Positions 16,879 to 26,641 are shown, counted from the first letter of the stretch. The stretch is DNA of 64,000 nucleotides from an uncultured Dorea sp. (GCA_947652615.1 CANTDX010000012.1:1-64000), one strand, 5' to 3'. The notes: generated by a model from the letters alone, not told the origin. Translations and numbers: made by a program.

Positions 16879-17466
16879 ATGAATGAAACAATGCAGACTA
16901 TTTTACACCGCCGTGCAATCAGGCGTTTTGACGAAAGACAGATAGATGAAGAACTTTTACAGCAGATATTACAAGCAGGGCTTTACGCTCCAAGTGCGGG
17001 CGGGAAACAGGGGGTGATTTTTGCAGTATGCCAAGACAAAGAAGTGAATGAACGGTTAGGGAAAATCAAACGAGCAAACTCTAATCCCCATATGGCAACG
17101 GCGAAAAACTATGTATCTAAAGAACAACCAAGTATTGCAGACGACCCTAAGTTGATAAATGCTTTTTATGACGCACCGACCGTCATTACAATGTTTGCCC
17201 CGAAAAATTTTCTCTTTTCCGTAGACGATTGTGCAGTTGCCGCTGAAAATATGATGTTGGCAGCAGACTCTTTGGGGATTGGCTCTTGTTATATCGGACA
17301 AGGCTGGACAGCTTTTGCAGACAGCTACGGACAGGAAGTTTTGCGTAAATGGGAAATCCGCACAGATTATTATGCTGTCATGCAGCTCTTGTTAGGCTAT
17401 CCAAAAGCAGACGACAAGCACCCCGCAGCAAAAGCACGCAAAAATGATAGAATCTTAAGATTCTAG
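16879..17466 (+). CDS. Nitroreductase-family flavoprotein of the ACGX operon
   Basis: The 195-residue protein has the nitroreductase fold signatures: an N-terminal RRAIRRFDERQIDEELL, APSAGGKQ for FMN phosphate binding, and the helix DDCAVAAENMMLAADSLGIGSCYIG. The start ATG at 16879 uses AAGGAGGT embedded in the end of the radical SAM gene, 2 bases after its stop, so the two are translated together. FMN-dependent dehydrogenation or reduction of the modified peptide is plausible by analogy with other peptide systems that use this fold. Catalytic residues vary in this family, so the direction of the reaction cannot be told. Confidence 0.85.
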   Translation: MNETMQTILHRRAIRRFDERQIDEELLQQILQAGLYAPSAGGKQGVIFAVCQDKEVNERLGKIKRANSNPHMATAKNYVSKEQPSIADDPKLINAFYDAPTVITMFAPKNFLFSVDDCAVAAENMMLAADSLGIGSCYIGQGWTAFADSYGQEVLRKWEIRTDYYAVMQLLLGYPKADDKHPAAKARKNDRILRF

Positions 17467-17580
17467 AAAATCAATACCCTACCGCCATATGCGGACAGAC
17501 AATTATCCTTACAAACGGGGAGCTTGCCGCCGCCCTGTCCTCTCTGTACCCAATGCAGACCTTAAACATTACCTTATGGG

Positions 17581-19329
17581 TCAATCACTATATTTCTCTG
17601 CGACAGCTCCCCTTGCCGCCGTCTGTTCCTTCGCATTCTCTAAATCCACCTGATACACATCCGCATACCCCAAACCATCCAACGTATTCCCAAGTTCTCT
17701 TAAGAGTGCATCAAATTCGCTGTCCCGTGCAAATACCATCTGCCATGAATAATCGATCACCCTTGCTTTACACTGTTCTCTCACTGTGGTAATATTCGCG
17801 TCCTCTGCCGACGTGGAATAATTGGCGCCGCCAGCCACAAGGAGCATGCTATTTTGTTTCAGATACTCCATCGACGTATCCGCCCCCATCTTCTCCTTCC
17901 AATCCCTGTCAAGCATGCTTTCATTGCCTTCCGCCGTAGAATCCCAGCACAGATAGTCATAAGGAACGCCTGTATCCGGATCTGTTTCTGACAGAAGAAA
18001 TGGTTTGAAATTCAGTGCAGATACACCGGCATGCCATTTCCCTCCGCCAAATTCTTCGGGAACTTCTACCGGGTTACCCGGCAACGCCTTTCGGCCAAAA
18101 TCCGTCAATGAGGGTTTCCCGTCATCACCGATATCCCAGGTAAGTCCTTTTGGCCCTGCCGCACCGTTTGCCTGCCCATTCAGTTCAAAGCCTTCCGGAG
18201 AATACAGCCAGTCTATAAAGTCCGCAAGTCTCTCAGGATCCTCCGTCTGAGAACCGATAGCGATTATACTCTTAGAATCCCCTTCCGGCCAGCATCCGAA
18301 TGAATAAATCTGCATATCCTGTACCGCCGCCATCTTGAACCCCTTTCCCTCCGCTGTATTCTCAGCCGTATTGAATGTACTCTGTCCCACCCATTGCCAC
18401 GGACTATATAGAATCTTCCCTTCACGGTATTTCTGAAGCCAGGTATCATAATTCTGTAATCCAGAGTCCGGATCTACCAGCCCCCGCGCATTTGCCTTAT
18501 GAAAGAAACGAAGCGCCCTGATATAGAGAGAGTCCCCGTCGATGATATTCTGATAATCGGAACCGTCTGCCCTGGACAGCACAAACCCCTGCTCATCATA
18601 TCCATACATACAGACAAGCTGCTTCGCATTATTCATCATATGATCATCCCATTCCCCGAACAGAGAAATTGCGTAAATATCATCACTCCCCTCTTCCTCT
18701 CTTGCCAAAGCCTGCATCTGCCCTAAAACATCCAGGAAATCATCCAGATTATTCATCTGTGGATAACCGGCTTTCTTATAATAATCCCATCGAATATACG
18801 GTCCAAAAGTAGGTTCCTGACTCTCGGACGGCACCGTTGGCGGCTGCGAAGAGATAGAATTGGGGAAACCGTAGATTCCATCGGCTTCAACCAATTCATT
18901 CGTCTTCTCTACTGCAGAAGCATATTTCTTCATCATCTCTTTATCTTTCACCAGTTCTGTACAGTCCATGACCAGACCGCTCTTCACCAGCTCATCAAAT
19001 TTACCATTTGCCGTATTAATCAAGACCAGATCACCCAGGTTGCCCGTGGCAGCACGTGTCTGGTAGAGCGTACCCCCGCCCCCTGCAACATTCGGTGCAA
19101 TTATATTCAGTTCCATATTAAACCGGTCTCTGACTACTTTTGCAAACCAGCCGCTCTGTAGCCCCTGGTAATTCGCATATTCGTCATAGACATCTACGGT
19201 AATGAACTTCTCATATTTATCTGCCCCAGAATCTTCCTGCCCGGATTCCCCATTCTTTGCTTCACACCCTGCTGCCAATGATATCAGTAATACCATACAC
19301 AGCAATATACCTGTCCATTTCTTTCTCAT
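17581..19329 (-). CDS. Extracellular solute-binding lipoprotein (carbohydrate ABC type)
   Basis: The lipobox LAAGC places the anchor at Cys22. The body has the features of large (about 550-580 residue) LplA-type binding proteins for oligosaccharides: an RDRFNMELNI segment, LVLINTANGKFDELVKSGLVMD, EADGIYGFPNS, and a late YSPEGFELNGQANG. The start ATG follows AAGGGGAAGG. No ABC permeases are next to it, which is unusual because these proteins normally work with LplB/YtcP-type permeases; the partners may be elsewhere or lost. A perfect palindrome at 19404-19417 lies in the divergent region towards the YesL gene. Confidence 0.85.
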   Translation of the reverse strand: MRKKWTGILLCMVLLISLAAGCEAKNGESGQEDSGADKYEKFITVDVYDEYANYQGLQSGWFAKVVRDRFNMELNIIAPNVAGGGGTLYQTRAATGNLGDLVLINTANGKFDELVKSGLVMDCTELVKDKEMMKKYASAVEKTNELVEADGIYGFPNSISSQPPTVPSESQEPTFGPYIRWDYYKKAGYPQMNNLDDFLDVLGQMQALAREEEGSDDIYAISLFGEWDDHMMNNAKQLVCMYGYDEQGFVLSRADGSDYQNIIDGDSLYIRALRFFHKANARGLVDPDSGLQNYDTWLQKYREGKILYSPWQWVGQSTFNTAENTAEGKGFKMAAVQDMQIYSFGCWPEGDSKSIIAIGSQTEDPERLADFIDWLYSPEGFELNGQANGAAGPKGLTWDIGDDGKPSLTDFGRKALPGNPVEVPEEFGGGKWHAGVSALNFKPFLLSETDPDTGVPYDYLCWDSTAEGNESMLDRDWKEKMGADTSMEYLKQNSMLLVAGGANYSTSAEDANITTVREQCKARVIDYSWQMVFARDSEFDALLRELGNTLDGLGYADVYQVDLENAKEQTAARGAVAEKYSD

Positions 19330-19403
19330 AAGCCTTCCCCTTACTTATAACTTCTATCAATTCAGTACCTTCACAGGTACACTAGTATCACATGAAATTC
19401 CTC

Positions 19404-19417
19404 TCATGATATCATGA
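19404..19417. promoter_or_regulatory. Palindromic operator candidate TCATGATATCATGA
   Basis: A perfect 14-base palindrome lies 75 bases upstream of the solute-binding protein gene and 165 bases upstream of the divergent YesL gene. Such sites are typical for dimeric sugar-responsive regulators. The protein that binds it is not identifiable from this window. Confidence 0.4.
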
Positions 19418-19581
19418 TTAGTATACACCAGATAAAAGGGAAAGTTCAATTTCAATTTGCCTTCCAAAGGCTCATTTCTAAAAGATGTCTAATTTTGTAT
19501 GTAGTTCTGTACACTTTTTTTGCGTAGCGGTATACCCTATAAAACAATTATAATAAAATAAAAACAGAGCGGAGGTTTCGT

Positions 19582-20268
19582 ATGAGTAACAGCAAATTAA
19601 ATCCTGTGATTGACTTTATTAACACATTATGTAATTTTTTTGTTCTGAACCTGATCTTCTTAATCACTTGTGTTCCAATCTTCACGATCGGCAGCGCGCT
19701 TGCATCTCTCTACTACGTAATGAGCAAGGAAACAAGGGGTGAATACGGCTATCTGGTGCGTACCTATATCCGGGAATTCAAACGGGACTTTAAAGACGGG
19801 ACCCTTGCCTTCCTTCCTCTTTTGGCGTCTGGAATCATGATCGTATTTAATCTGCTCTTCTGGCCCATAAGGGGAACTGCGCTTTCGTCCGGTATTACAG
19901 GTTTGCTGATTATACTTTGCGTCATATGGCTGATTATTTTCCACTACACCTTCCCCCTGATCGGAAGATTCGTGAATACACCTTTCAATTCCATCAAAAA
20001 TGCATGGGGTCTGGCTGTCAGGAATCTGAAATGGACGATTGCCCTGCTTCTGATTGATGCGTGTACAGCTTGCTTCTGCCTGTTCATCTCCCTGGATACG
20101 GTACTCATGATATTCCTGTCTCTGGGATTTGTATTGATTGCATACGGCCAGTCTTTTATATTTAACAAGATATTCTCTCCGTATGAGAAGAATGAGGCAC
20201 AGACTCAGAAAAAGCAAAGCATTCTAAGAGAACACGCAGATATCATGCAGGGTACTTCCCAGTTCTGA
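19582..20268 (+). CDS. YesL family (DUF624) membrane protein
   Basis: The protein has 228 residues and about five or six membrane segments, with the YesL opening: FINTLCNFFVLNLIFLITCVP, then IFTIGSALASLYYVM. YesL proteins are regularly encoded next to carbohydrate ABC transporters, as here with the divergent binding protein, but the molecular role is unknown. The ribosome site GCGGAGG precedes the ATG. Composition and length are ordinary for the family. Confidence 0.85.
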   Translation: MSNSKLNPVIDFINTLCNFFVLNLIFLITCVPIFTIGSALASLYYVMSKETRGEYGYLVRTYIREFKRDFKDGTLAFLPLLASGIMIVFNLLFWPIRGTALSSGITGLLIILCVIWLIIFHYTFPLIGRFVNTPFNSIKNAWGLAVRNLKWTIALLLIDACTACFCLFISLDTVLMIFLSLGFVLIAYGQSFIFNKIFSPYEKNEAQTQKKQSILREHADIMQGTSQF

Positions 20269-20382
20269 TACATGCCAATATAAAACATATCAGAAAGGAT
20301 TGCCGGTTCCTTTGCCGTAAAATGGATATTTTCGCCAGTATAAGCTCCGAACCCAATGAATTCAATCTTTTTCCGTTCCCGC

Positions 20383-20865
20383 TTATAACTTCAGCACAGC
20401 AATTAATTCATTGCAATCCTTTTCACCTGTCTCAACAAATCCAAACGAATGGTATAAATGACGAGCCACATCATTCTCAGGTTCATATGACAACCAACAG
20501 TATTCTGCATTGCCGCACGGGAGTGTCCTTATAAATTCCAATGCAAGCCTGACCGCTTCGCGTCCATATCCCTTATTCTGATATTTCTCATCTATCATCA
20601 GCCGCCAAAGGTTGTAATTGTCTGCTGCCACAGGCGGAGCATCGTCCCAATAATCGTCTGTTCCAAAACCGATCATCAAAAAGCCTACCGGCGTATCATT
20701 TTCATAAATGCCAAAGGGAAAAGCATAACCATTTCCTGCGATTGCTGTATAAGCTTCGATAATACTTCTGTCATTACTCGAAACAAAATGCCTTTGATTT
20801 TCTGCAACCTTTAATTTTAGAATGTCCCATACATTCTGTCCGTGTATTTTTTCTAATCTCAACAT
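20383..20865 (-). CDS. GNAT family N-acetyltransferase
   Basis: About 160 residues with the GNAT core: a YNLWRLMIDEKYQNKGYGREAV segment is motif A with the acetyl-CoA loop (YQNKGYG), and the tail YHSFGFVETGE is typical. The opening MLRLEKIHGQNVW and SSNDRSIIEAY resemble polyamine acetyltransferases of the BltD/PaiA kind. The start at 20865 is chosen because GGAGGAGG sits 8 bases upstream; the open frame begins 11 codons earlier. It is a probable single gene or the end of the nitrilase unit. The substrate is not provable. Confidence 0.8.
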   Translation of the reverse strand: MLRLEKIHGQNVWDILKLKVAENQRHFVSSNDRSIIEAYTAIAGNGYAFPFGIYENDTPVGFLMIGFGTDDYWDDAPPVAADNYNLWRLMIDEKYQNKGYGREAVRLALEFIRTLPCGNAEYCWLSYEPENDVARHLYHSFGFVETGEKDCNELIAVLKL

Positions 20866-20933
20866 ACCATTATCCTCCTCCAAACAATACCGCAGCACGG
20901 CTTACCGCTTGCCCAATTCCGAACTGCATGTTT

Positions 20934-21830
20934 TTACTCCCTGTAGTCATTTCTGATGAACGGTTTATCAATTCTTGTGTCAACCAGTATCCCATACTTC
21001 TTCGGATGACGATATGCATTCCCATGTACCTCATTTTTACGATAATTACGCAGCTGCTCTAAGTCAAGTTCCGCAATATAGATCCCTTCCTGCCCATCTG
21101 CCTGCAAAATACAGGTATCTCTGGAACCCTCTAACTCCGGAAGATACGCCACGCCGTCAAACACGCTTGAACCGCCATTACAGTCAGGTACCGTTTCAGG
21201 ATAATTGCAGGTAGCGATCGCCGTCATATTCTCATAAGCTCTGGCCCGGAGCTGGGAAAGTCGGTTGATTTCCATAGGACAGGCATTGGGGACAAGAATC
21301 AATTCAGCGCCTTTCAGCATTAGTATTCTCGTACTTTCAGGAAATTCTCTGTCATAACAAATCATAGCGCCGACTTTTACCTCGCCGCGCTCCGTATCAA
21401 GGACCGTGACATAAAAATCATCACCGGGAGTTAAATTATGCTCTACGTCAAAATCGCAGGTATGTACTTTTGCATAGACAAATTTTTGTTCTCCAAACCG
21501 GTCAAAAAGAACCAGTGAATTACGGGGAGCATCTCCGTATTCTTCAAGCAAAGTGATGCCAATCGCCATATTCAGTTCTTTCGCAAGACAGCCAAACCCA
21601 TTGACAAAATCACTGTCCACAGAAACAGCCTCCCTTTTCCATTCCCTGACAGGCCTGCCGTAGATGTTATACCCGTTGCTCCACATTTCAGGAAACAACG
21701 CAATGTCAGCACCGCTTTCTCTGGCTTTTCTGCAGTATCGAATTCCCTTTTCGCGATTTTCTTCCGCTGTTCTACAGGGAGAAATCTGTAATAAGGCAAT
21801 TTTTATATTATAGCTTGAATTGCGAATCAT
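20934..21830 (-). CDS. Carbon-nitrogen hydrolase (nitrilase superfamily)
   Basis: The Glu-Lys-Cys triad is visible: FPEMWSNG, YAKVHTCD and MICYDREFPES. About 298 residues from ATG 21830, which has AAGGAGG upstream; an earlier ATG at 21920 lacks a ribosome site. Members cleave amides, nitriles or carbamoyl groups, and the sequence does not settle which. It is downstream of the GH3 gene but separated from it by a terminator, so it may be its own unit, perhaps with the acetyltransferase. Confidence 0.85.
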   Translation of the reverse strand: MIRNSSYNIKIALLQISPCRTAEENREKGIRYCRKARESGADIALFPEMWSNGYNIYGRPVREWKREAVSVDSDFVNGFGCLAKELNMAIGITLLEEYGDAPRNSLVLFDRFGEQKFVYAKVHTCDFDVEHNLTPGDDFYVTVLDTERGEVKVGAMICYDREFPESTRILMLKGAELILVPNACPMEINRLSQLRARAYENMTAIATCNYPETVPDCNGGSSVFDGVAYLPELEGSRDTCILQADGQEGIYIAELDLEQLRNYRKNEVHGNAYRHPKKYGILVDTRIDKPFIRNDYRE

Positions 21831-21911
21831 AGTTAATTCCTCCTTTGTCAAATAAGAATAACATTCCTGTTGCTTTATTATATACTCATTTTTATAGAAA
21901 TAAAAGAGAAA

Positions 21912-21949
21912 ACAAGCCACATTTCAATAATACCAAAACTGTGGCTTGT
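21912..21949 (-). terminator. Terminator of the GH3 gene
   Basis: ACAAGCCACA (21912-21921) pairs with TGTGGCTTGT (21940-21949); on the minus strand the stem is followed by a T-rich run. It ends the GH31-GH3 unit. Confidence 0.75.
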
Positions 21950-21993
21950 CTTCTATATATAACCGCCCATGCACCTTTTCAATAGATCTTTTT

Positions 21994-24327
21994 TCATTTT
22001 CTCATTAGAACCCGGCATATATTCGCTGCATTTCTTACAAGCTCACCCCTACTGATTTTCCCCGTAAGTATCCCTTCCATAGTATTATCACCCTTACTGT
22101 TGCTCAATGAATCTTCGACTACCATATACAAATCATTCTGAGCTTGTATCATAGCAGTTGTATTTTTGTCACTGGCAGGACTTCCTTCTTCATTCATCTG
22201 CGCCTCCCAGTCTGTCATAACAATACCGTCATATCCCCATTCTTTTCTTAGCACAGTCGTTAAAAGATCGTAGTTTCCAGCTGTCCAAATCCCATTAACC
22301 GCTCCATAAGTACTCATAATTGCCTGTGGCTCGGACTCTTCCAATGCAATTTGAAAACCCTTTAAATAAATTTCTCTTAAAGCCCTCTCTGATACAACAC
22401 AATTACACTCTGTCCTTGCTGTCTCCTGATTGTTGGCTGCAAAATGTTTTAGAGTTCCAGACATACCAGATCTTCCAATTCCTCTAATCTGTGCAGCAGC
22501 CATTTTCCCTGAAAGCAGCGGATCTTCAGAGAAATATTCAAAATTTCTTCCTCCAAGCGGGTGCCGGTGGATATTCATTCCCGGTCCCAAAAGAAACTCT
22601 ATTTTATTTTCCGCCAATTCTTTCCCCATCCAGATAAATAATTCCTCTACCAGCGGAATATTAAACGTACATGCCAACGCCGTCCCAATCGGTATGCTAA
22701 ATGCCTGGTGCCCGTCATCCCGCCGAATTCCCGATGGACCGTCCGCACAGCAGCCGATAGGAATCCCATAGCTTCTAAGTGTATCCGTTACCCCTCCAAA
22801 TGCCGCCGCTGTCCCTGACGTTACCTTTGGTGATCTCATCCCTTCCCCTCGTACTAAGCAGGCAAGATCCTCATCCGAAATCTGTGAAAGAAATTCTTCC
22901 ATTGTCACTTTCAAACTTTTTACATCTTCTAATTTCAAGCCCTTGTCACCAAGAAATCTTTCTGCTGCAGGCTGATTCTCCCGGATTCTCTTCTGCAGAT
23001 TCACCGTTCTTGTAGGAACACTTTCATAATCACATGAATATCCATGTTCATTTAAAATCGGTTTTATTCTTTTAAAACTTTTAATAGGTGCAAGCACTTC
23101 CTCCAATTGTTTTATAATTTTTGTTTCAGGCAATGTGATATCTCCGACCTTTTCAACATTTTGGCTGCCGTTCCCCACATAAAAAGTATACGTTCCCTTT
23201 TCAATCACCCATGCTGATTTATGTCCAGATTTCCCACTGTCATCATAAGAGCTCATCTGTTCTCTGGTAATAAAAAAATTTATCGTTTGACAGTCATCGG
23301 GTTGCAGCATCTCTGTCTTTACAAATCCTGCCAATTCCTTTCTGGGATTTCCTAACTGCCCCTGTGGTTTCTCTACATATACTTGCAGAACCTCTTTTCC
23401 CTCTTTACTTCCAACATTTTTTACACAGACTTCTATACTTACATCACCATTCATATCAGACATCTGAGAATCCATCACCTGCCACTCGAATTTTGTATAA
23501 GATAATCCGAATCCAAAAGGATATAAAATCTTATCTGGGACAAATGTTTCAAAATACCGATATCCAACATAAATATCTTCCTGATACACATTTTCTTTCT
23601 TATCACCAAAATTCGAGTCCGATGGATAATCTGAAAGAGAAGAGGCTATGGAGTCGCTCAGCTTACCACAGGGATTTACACGTCCAAGTAAAATATCTGC
23701 CGCTGCATTTCCACCTTCCATGCCGCCTTGCCATATATACAGCACAGACGAAGGCTGGTAGGTTTCTACCCAGCTCATATCTATAATATTTGCAGTATTT
23801 AATACAACGATTGTTTTTGGAAAATACTCTGTCACCTTTCGTATAAGATCTTCTTCTACTTCACTTAAATACCAGCTTCCCCTTTCCGGAAGGCTATCTC
23901 TTTCTTCTCCTGCAGTTCTTCCTATCACAATGAGAGCAGAAGAATTTTTTCCTGCCGCTTCTGCCACCATGCTTTCAGATACCGGCATTTCTTCCTGCGC
24001 CCATGGCTCAACATACCAAAAATCTTTTTCTATAAAAGTCCTGTCAAATGGATGATTTTTTAGCCATTCTCTATAGATATTTTCAACGGTCTGATCAATA
24101 CTGCATTGTCCTGATTCCTTCAATGCGTCCAATACATTTGTTTCATAAGGAACATTTACCATCCCGCCAGATCCAGTTCCGCTGCGATAGTAATGAAACT
24201 GTATTCGCCCAAAAACTGCAACTTTTTCGCCTGCTGCAAGCGGTAATGTATCGTTTTCATTACGTAGTAAAACTGCACTTTCCGCCGCCGCAAGCCGCGC
24301 TGCTTTTGCATATCCATTCCAATCCAT
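21994..24327 (-). CDS. GH3 beta-glycosidase with circularly permuted domains
   Basis: The order of domains is reversed from most GH3 enzymes. The C-terminal-type domain comes first (residues 1-250: AAAESAVLLRNENDTLPL, GTGSGGMVN, VVLNTANIIDMSW, YIWQGGMEGGNAAADIL), then a fibronectin-III-like stretch. The catalytic barrel comes last (about 480-777: CADGPSGIRRDDG, LGPGMNIHRHPLGGRNFEYFSEDP, GTLKHFAANNQE). The nucleophile is Asp in GIVMTDWEA. This permuted form is known in ruminal and gut Clostridia beta-glucosidases. No signal peptide, so it acts on imported oligosaccharides. The start follows GGAGGG, 15 bases after the GH31 gene. Beta-glucosidase versus beta-xylosidase is open. Confidence 0.9.
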   Translation of the reverse strand: MDWNGYAKAARLAAAESAVLLRNENDTLPLAAGEKVAVFGRIQFHYYRSGTGSGGMVNVPYETNVLDALKESGQCSIDQTVENIYREWLKNHPFDRTFIEKDFWYVEPWAQEEMPVSESMVAEAAGKNSSALIVIGRTAGEERDSLPERGSWYLSEVEEDLIRKVTEYFPKTIVVLNTANIIDMSWVETYQPSSVLYIWQGGMEGGNAAADILLGRVNPCGKLSDSIASSLSDYPSDSNFGDKKENVYQEDIYVGYRYFETFVPDKILYPFGFGLSYTKFEWQVMDSQMSDMNGDVSIEVCVKNVGSKEGKEVLQVYVEKPQGQLGNPRKELAGFVKTEMLQPDDCQTINFFITREQMSSYDDSGKSGHKSAWVIEKGTYTFYVGNGSQNVEKVGDITLPETKIIKQLEEVLAPIKSFKRIKPILNEHGYSCDYESVPTRTVNLQKRIRENQPAAERFLGDKGLKLEDVKSLKVTMEEFLSQISDEDLACLVRGEGMRSPKVTSGTAAAFGGVTDTLRSYGIPIGCCADGPSGIRRDDGHQAFSIPIGTALACTFNIPLVEELFIWMGKELAENKIEFLLGPGMNIHRHPLGGRNFEYFSEDPLLSGKMAAAQIRGIGRSGMSGTLKHFAANNQETARTECNCVVSERALREIYLKGFQIALEESEPQAIMSTYGAVNGIWTAGNYDLLTTVLRKEWGYDGIVMTDWEAQMNEEGSPASDKNTTAMIQAQNDLYMVVEDSLSNSKGDNTMEGILTGKISRGELVRNAANICRVLMRK

Positions 24328-24342
24328 TATTTACCCTCCATC

Positions 24343-26034
24343 CTATGATATTGATACTTTAAATGATTTTTGAGATTCATCCAATAACTGATATTTCCAG
24401 TGTTTCCTTTCCAAATTTTTTGTATGAATCAATATTTCCTCACCTCTTCGGTCTATTTGTATTTCCGCACACTTATTTCCATGTATGTCCACCAGATATT
24501 CTTGCAATGAGATACCATCTGTAAGGCTTGAAATATATAAGATAATCTGATCCGTATAATCATAAACCGTATCAATGTCGTTAGTCCCTACAACTAATGC
24601 GGAATCCGGGCGAACAAAAAGAGGTAGAGAAAAATAATCATAAGTTTCTTTTACCCATCTTTCTCCATTTAATATTCTCATGTCTAACAGATGAACCCAT
24701 TTTCCCTTTGGAAGGTAATATTCCACCTCTTTGCTGGCTTTGAAAACCGGCGCCACAAGCAGGCTGTTTCCCAGCATATACTGCTTATCCAGTACTTCAC
24801 AGGTACGATCATCTGCAAATTCCACAAACATAGGGCGCATAACTGGAGTCCCTGTTTCATGGGCTTCGACAGCCATTCGATATAGATATGGCATCAATCT
24901 ACATTTCAAATTTGCAAATTGCTTTAATACTGCACAGGCTTCCTCATCAAAAGCCCACGGAACCCTGTATGAAGTAGATCCATGCAGCCTGCTGTGGCTA
25001 CATAATAATCCAAAAGCACACCAGCGCTTATAAATATCAGCCGGAGCAGTATTTTCAAATCCGCCGATATCATGGCTCCAGAATCCAAATCCACAGCATG
25101 CCAGTGAAAGCCCGCTTCTTAAGGTCTCTGCCATGGAGGGAAATGATGCGGAACAATCCCCGCCCCAGTGTACCGGAAACTGCTGTCCTCCGGTTGTGGC
25201 TGAACGCGCAAAAAGGACTGCTTCCCCTTCCCCTCTTTTTTCTTTTAAAAGAGAAAATACAGTCTGATTATAGAGGAACGTATAATAATTATGCATTTTT
25301 ACTGGATCTGCGCCATTATAATACATAATATCCTTTACTGGAATCCGCTCTCCAAAGTCCGTTTTAAAACAATCTACACCCATATCCAAAAGCACTTCCA
25401 GTTTATTTCGATACCATTCGGCTGCTTTCGGGTTCGTAAAATCTACAATAGCCATTCCCGCCTGCCACATATCTGTCTGCCAGATATCTCCGTTTACTTT
25501 TTTCAGAAAATATCCATTTTCTTTTCCTTCCTGAAATAACGCTGATTTCTGTGCAATATACGGATTAATCCAGACACAGATTTTAAGCCCCTTATCATGA
25601 TACCGTTTCAGCATTCCTTCCGGATCGGGAAATGTTTTTTATCCCATGTAAAATTACACCATTCAAACGCTTCCATCCAATAACAGTCAAAATGAAATAC
25701 CTGCAGGGGAATTTCCCTGTCTTTCATTCCTTGAATGAACTTAGACGTAGTATTCTCATCATATTCTGTTGTAAAGGATGTTGACAGCCATAACCCAAAT
25801 GACCATGCAGGAGGAAGCGCCGGTTTTCCCGTTAAATCTGTATATTTCTGGATTGTACTCTTTGGTGTACTGCCATTAATGATATAATAGGATAATTTTT
25901 CTTCTTTGACCGAAAACTGTACCCGTTCAACCTTTTCACTGGCTACTTCATAAGAAATATCACCTTCATTGTCAACCAATACGCCATATCCTTTATTTGT
26001 CAGATAAAAGTAACAATAACCTTCACTTTATATG
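24343..26034 (-). pseudogene. yicI: GH31 alpha-xylosidase (YicI type), frameshifted and 5'-truncated
   Basis: The bulk is a close match in pattern to E. coli YicI: ASEKVERVQFSV, LPPAWSFGLWLSTSFTT, VFHFDCYWMEAFEW, then CFKTDFGERIP (nucleophile Asp) and WSHDIGGFENTAP (acid/base Asp). The frame changes at about 25610-25650, just after TWDKKHFP, where one base is missing; the region contains AAAAAA and TTTCCC runs. Upstream, similarity begins at about 26034 with a FYLTNKGYGVLV-like stretch. About 230 N-terminal residues and any start codon are absent, so the gene is dead from both causes. It precedes GH3, suggesting a former xyloglucan or isoprimeverose-type pathway. Confidence 0.8.
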
Positions 26035-26103
26035 ACTTTCTTTATACAATAATATACATTATAATAGAAACAGCAGAGGAAAATCAAAGAAAGGATATGA
26101 TGA

Positions 26104-26580
26104 ATGAAAATGAAAGTTGAAGAAAAATTAAAAGAATCAGGATATACACTCCCGCAAATGCGGCATCCGGCAGGTGTCTATACCTTAGCCAAAAGAGTGG
26201 GCAGCCTTCTCTATATTGCGGGACAGACCTCCGATGTCAACGGTATTCCGGAAGTTGCAGGTATTGTAGGTAAGGATCTTACGATAGAAGACGGGAAGCG
26301 TGCCGCCAGGATCAGCGCGCTCAATGTCCTGTCCGTGATAAAAACAGAACTAGGAGATCTGGATAACGTAAAACAATTGGTACAGATCATTGGTTTCGTA
26401 CGCTGTGCAGATGATTGCGCCAATTACACACAGGCTATTGACGGGGCTTCCGAACTATTCTATGAACTGTACGGCGATGCCGGCCTTGCCGCACGCATGG
26501 CAATCGGTGCGAAAGAACTTCCCGGCGGAAGTGCTACCGAGATCATGGTTACCGTTGAAGTGGAAGAGAAAGACCACTAA
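26104..26580 (+). CDS. RidA/YjgF/UK114 family protein
   Basis: 158 residues, slightly longer than canonical RidA (about 128). The core VGSLLYIAGQTSDVNG and the late segment ARMAIGAKELPGGSATEIMVTVEVE fit the family; the Arg in AARMAIG corresponds to the substrate-binding Arg of RidA deaminases. The group includes enamine/imine deaminases, but this longer subgroup has few tested members. It is divergent from the GH31 remnant, and convergent with the disulfide reductase gene across a hairpin. Confidence 0.85.
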   Translation: MKMKVEEKLKESGYTLPQMRHPAGVYTLAKRVGSLLYIAGQTSDVNGIPEVAGIVGKDLTIEDGKRAARISALNVLSVIKTELGDLDNVKQLVQIIGFVRCADDCANYTQAIDGASELFYELYGDAGLAARMAIGAKELPGGSATEIMVTVEVEEKDH

Positions 26581-26587
26581 AATAAAA

Positions 26588-26619
26588 GGGCACTCGTCTG
26601 TAAGTCAAACGATGTGCCC
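26588..26619. terminator. Terminator between RidA and CoA-disulfide reductase genes
   Basis: GGGCACTCGT pairs with ACGATGTGCCC, with one mismatch region. The minus strand is followed by TTTTATTTT, so it mainly ends the reductase transcript. Confidence 0.7.
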
Positions 26620-26641
26620 AACATCTATTACGATTTCACAA

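Noticed and set aside
17467..17580. A fourth gene of the ACGX operon
   Set aside because: The 114 bases after the nitroreductase contain no frame with a ribosome site; the next gene is on the other strand.
25610..25650. Programmed frameshift in GH31
   Set aside because: There is an A6 run, but no conserved slippery site with downstream structure, the family never uses frameshifting, and the gene has lost its 5' end as well.
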